DNA of 7,299 bases from assembly GCA_934351445.1 (NCBI GenBank), contig CAKRIZ010000056.1:1-7299 (forward strand), given 5' to 3'. Under the pieces are notes generated by a model that ran no database searches, was not told the origin of the DNA, and saw only the letters and a list, made by a program, of their open reading frames with translations. Origin of the DNA: an uncultured Eubacterium sp. GTDB taxonomy: Bacteria; Bacillota; Clostridia; Lachnospirales; Lachnospiraceae. This document shows positions 5,425-7,299 of this stretch, piece by piece. Each line of letters opens with the position of its first letter. Position 1 is the stretch's first letter. The position numbers were made by a program, and so were the translations under genes.

Positions 5425-6633
5425 ATGAATTTTGCAGAGAATTATTCGATGAGATATTTAGAGCCGAAAGATCTGGATCAGTATAATGCGCTGCTGCGCT
5501 ATACGTTTCAGGTGACGGAGGACGAGCTGATAGCGACCGGCTGGAAGGATGAGGATATCAAACAATCCAAATTCCCTGTATTGGAACGCGCGGATGTGCT
5601 GGGCTGCTTTGACGGCGACACGCTGGTTTCACAGTTTGCGGTCTATCCTTTGAAGATGAATATATATGGAGAGGTGTTTCAGGTAGGCTTTGTGACGAGT
5701 GTCTGTACTTATCCGGAGTATACGGGACAGGGCATTATGAAAAAACTGATGTTTCAGAGTCTGGATCACATGAAACGGCAGGGCAAATGCTTTGCGCTGC
5801 TGTACCCGTATTCCATTCCGCTCTATCACCATCTCGGATGGGAGATCATATCCAACAAGATCTCATTCAATATCAAAGACCGGCAGATTCCGACCAAGGT
5901 CAAGGCACCCGGATATGTGCGCCGGGTGGACTGGGATAATACAGATTTTCACGAATTACATTCTCACTTTGCATCGATCACGCATGGCTGTCTGTTCCGC
6001 AACGCACTCGCATGGGAGGAATACTGGCGCTGGGACGAGGACGATACAAATGTGGCGGTCTATTATAATATGAAAGATAAACCGTGTGGATTTATGGTCT
6101 ATCTGATTAAAAACGACATCATGCATATCAAAGAGATGATTTATCTGAACCGCGAGGCAAAAAAAGGATTGTGGGAATATATTCACGCACACGATTCGAT
6201 GATCGATGAAGTGCATGGCAATACATATTTCAGTGAGCCGATCGCATTTGAGATGGATGATGGGGATATCAAAGAGACGATACGGCCATATGCGATGGGG
6301 CGTATCATAGATATAGAGGGATTCCTCAAAAATTATCCGTGTGATCCTGACGGAGGTACTTTATATATAGAACTGGATATCGAGGATGGTCTGCTCCCGT
6401 GGAACAATCGCACATTCAGGCTTTGTTTTTCAGATGGCAGATGTAGTCTGACGGATGAACCGGCAGAATATCACCTGAAGATGGAGATCGGAACATTTAC
6501 AACATTGCTGCTCGGCTATAAAACAGCAGAGCGTCTGTACCAGCTGGAACGTATCGAGGGCAGGCAGGAAGCCATAGAGCGCCTGGATGATATGCTGTAC
6601 CACAAGATTCCATATATATCTGATTATATTTAG
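5425..6633 (+). CDS. Eis-like GNAT-family N-acetyltransferase
   Basis: This 402-residue protein has the layout of the Eis family: an N-terminal GNAT domain (about 8-150), a second GNAT-like domain (about 160-290) and a C-terminal SCP2-like domain (about 300-400). It should transfer an acetyl group from acetyl-CoA to an amine. The acetyl-CoA binding motif A is V-TSVCTYPEYTGQGIMKKLM (90-109), with the pyrophosphate loop at YTGQGI. LLYPYSIPLYHHLGWE (125-140) is a typical Eis segment; Tyr134 is the likely counterpart of the general acid Tyr of mycobacterial Eis (inference). The substrate is unknown: some Eis proteins acetylate aminoglycosides or protein lysines, and this cannot be told from sequence. 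GGAG (5409-5412) lies 12 bases before the ATG; the next in-frame ATG (5449) has no ribosome binding site. The gene appears monocistronic, with no clear terminator after it. Confidence 0.88.
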   Translation: MNFAENYSMRYLEPKDLDQYNALLRYTFQVTEDELIATGWKDEDIKQSKFPVLERADVLGCFDGDTLVSQFAVYPLKMNIYGEVFQVGFVTSVCTYPEYTGQGIMKKLMFQSLDHMKRQGKCFALLYPYSIPLYHHLGWEIISNKISFNIKDRQIPTKVKAPGYVRRVDWDNTDFHELHSHFASITHGCLFRNALAWEEYWRWDEDDTNVAVYYNMKDKPCGFMVYLIKNDIMHIKEMIYLNREAKKGLWEYIHAHDSMIDEVHGNTYFSEPIAFEMDDGDIKETIRPYAMGRIIDIEGFLKNYPCDPDGGTLYIELDIEDGLLPWNNRTFRLCFSDGRCSLTDEPAEYHLKMEIGTFTTLLLGYKTAERLYQLERIEGRQEAIERLDDMLYHKIPYISDYI

Positions 6634-6637
6634 TGAG

Positions 6638-6799
6638 ATGTATTGCGTAAAACTTTTGTTTTTCGAGTGGCAAGTGGATGATCCGCAGATCGAACTGATC
6701 TGCAAGGTCTACAATATCAATCCGGGCAACAATACAGAGATCATGGAAAAACTCGCGACGCAGGCGCAGCTGCTCAAGAACTTTAAAGTAGACGAATAA
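6638..6799 (+). pseudogene. Remnant resembling the C-terminal part of an Rpn/PD-(D/E)XK-type protein
   Basis: Up to 53 codons can be read from the ATG at 6638 to the TAA at 6797-6799. The stretch DDPQIELICKVYNINPGNN followed by TEIMEK resembles the 'VYNIN.G.N.E.MEK' segment found near the end of the nuclease domain in Rpn-type (recombination-promoting nuclease, formerly YhgA-like putative transposase) proteins of gut Clostridia. The catalytic N-terminal part is absent, the usual continuation after MEK is lost, and no ribosome binding site precedes the ATG. The same frame is open back to 6587, inside the end of the acetyltransferase gene, without further resemblance. I read it as a decayed fragment left by recombination. 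It could instead be a small unrelated protein; the family match is from memory and not verified. Confidence 0.45.
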
Positions 6800-6937
6800 T
6801 TATACACAATTTAACAGCTTGATAAGCTCCTGAAATGCCCTGCGAATGCAGCAGCAACGCTCTTGAAAACGGCAGCTGCGGCGCAGGCGATGGCAGCAGG
6901 AGTGAAAACAACGATGTCGCTTAGGCTTTTTATTCAT
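6800..6937 (-). CDS. Doubtful 45-residue Cys/Arg-rich small protein
   Basis: On the - strand an ATG at 6937 opens a 45-codon frame ending at 6800. The product has eight cysteines, including CCC at 28-30, many arginines, and a C-terminal stretch RRAFQELIKLLNCV that could form an amphipathic helix. GGAG (6952-6949) lies 11 bases before the ATG, a weak but possible ribosome binding site. Small Cys-rich proteins occur in spore coats, but nothing here assigns it. The frame abuts the TAA of the preceding fragment and could be chance. Confidence 0.2.
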   Translation of the reverse strand: MNKKPKRHRCFHSCCHRLRRSCRFQERCCCIRRAFQELIKLLNCV

Positions 6938-7104
6938 GGCAATCGGTTCTCCGGTGGGTATGGAATGATGGTATAGCTTATGCGGCATCGTTTTGTTATG
7001 TGCTGTTTTTATGTGATTTTATGATTTATTTGTGTGTTGCGATCAGCTTGCAGATCGGATTGCCGATGGAGAAGAATTTTTTCTCGGTTATATTAAAAAA
7101 AGTG
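6938..7104. other. Non-coding stretch before the rRNA promoters
   Basis: No convincing gene is visible. Short + frames crossing 7000-7232 run straight through two strong promoters and lack ribosome binding sites. A five-base inverted repeat CGATC/GATCG is present near 7039-7056. The last part (7088-7104) is A/T-rich and could act as an UP element for the first promoter. Confidence 0.5.
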
Positions 7105-7133
7105 TTGACAAATGTCGAATCAGATGCTATTAT
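7105..7133 (+). promoter_or_regulatory. Vegetative promoter P1 of the presumed rRNA operon
   Basis: TTGACA (7105-7110), a perfect -35, and TATTAT (7128-7133), five of six for the -10, are separated by 17 bp. An A-rich tract just upstream fits an UP element. Tandem strong promoters of this type are a hallmark of rRNA operons. TGTCGAA, identical to the core of a Spo0A box, lies in the spacer at 7113-7119. Confidence 0.8.
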
Positions 7134-7199
7134 AGACAAGCTGTCGCGTGCGACTGGGAAACAGATCAGCCGGTCAGCAAAAATAAATTAAAAAAGTTC

Positions 7200-7228
7200 T
7201 TGACAAAAGCAACTGACTTTGGTAATAT
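7200..7228 (+). promoter_or_regulatory. Vegetative promoter P2 of the presumed rRNA operon
   Basis: TTGACA (7200-7205) and TAATAT (7223-7228) are separated by 17 bp, 95 bp downstream of P1. The region 7179-7195 is almost pure A/T, as in an UP element. The predicted start, near 7235, is followed directly by the rRNA-type leader. Confidence 0.85.
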
Positions 7229-7234
7229 ATAGAA

Positions 7235-7299
7235 GTTGTCGCTGAGACGAGAACAACAAACAACCTTGATAACTGAACAGTGAAATAACCTTGAAAGAT
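7235..7299 (+). ncRNA. Leader of an rRNA precursor, 16S gene beyond the right edge
   Basis: The sequence ACCTTGATAACTGAACAGTG (7263-7282) resembles the conserved 'CTTTGAAAACTGAACA' leader that precedes 16S rRNA in Firmicutes and carries antitermination and processing signals. AACCTTGA occurs twice (7262-7269 and 7287-7294), 25 bp apart. No 16S sequence itself is in the window, so the call rests on the leader and the tandem promoters. Confidence 0.7.

Noticed and set aside
6816..6828. AGCTT-GAT-AAGCT hairpin as terminator for the acetyltransferase gene
   Set aside because: The stem is only five base pairs and no T tract follows.
7142..7153. GTCGC-GT-GCGAC inverted repeat as an operator between P1 and P2
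   Set aside because: The arms are short with a two-base gap; it may be a minor leader structure, and nothing else supports a regulator site.
7000..7232. Two overlapping small + frames (7000-7191 and 7032-7232)
   Set aside because: They run through both strong promoters, lack ribosome binding sites and have no recognisable composition.

Overview
The window comes from an endospore-forming Firmicute, most likely a Clostridia member near Lachnospiraceae. The evidence is a complete forespore sigma-F module, two SpoVA proteins of the dipicolinic acid (DPA) uptake machinery, strong AGGAGG-type ribosome binding sites, moderate GC and the style of the protein sequences. The genus cannot be fixed from this sequence.

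Region 1 (1-1622) is the spoIIA operon on the + strand: spoIIAA, spoIIAB and sigF, tightly packed. Together they form the partner-switching circuit that holds sigma-F inactive until the forespore forms. Region 2 (1649-3206) holds a small cysteine-rich, probably metal-binding protein on + and, convergent with it, a Y-family DNA polymerase (dinB) on -. Their 3' ends overlap by 35 bp. Region 3 (3302-5274) holds spoVAD and spoVAE behind a good match to a sigma-G promoter, then a low-complexity putative lipoprotein that ends at a strong intrinsic terminator. spoVAC, the usual first gene of a clostridial spoVACDE operon, is not here; divergent dinB occupies its place. The chain sigma-F, sigma-G, spoVA is therefore partly readable within this one window.

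Region 4 (5311-6799) holds a sigma-A-type promoter, an Eis-like GNAT acetyltransferase and, directly after it, a short frame that looks like the remnant of an Rpn/PD-(D/E)XK-type protein. Region 5 (6800-7299) has no confident protein gene apart from a doubtful Cys/Arg-rich 45-codon frame on -. It carries two near-perfect vegetative promoters, each with a 17-bp spacer and an A/T-rich upstream tract, then a leader typical of the sequence just ahead of a 16S rRNA gene. An rRNA operon very probably begins just beyond the right edge.

No clearly new multi-gene system is visible. The most useful oddities are a 13-bp in-frame repeat and unusual charged residues in the sigma-F DNA-binding helix-turn-helix, the missing spoVAC, the Asn/Asp-rich lipoprotein attached to the spoVA locus, and the probable recombination scar after the acetyltransferase gene.
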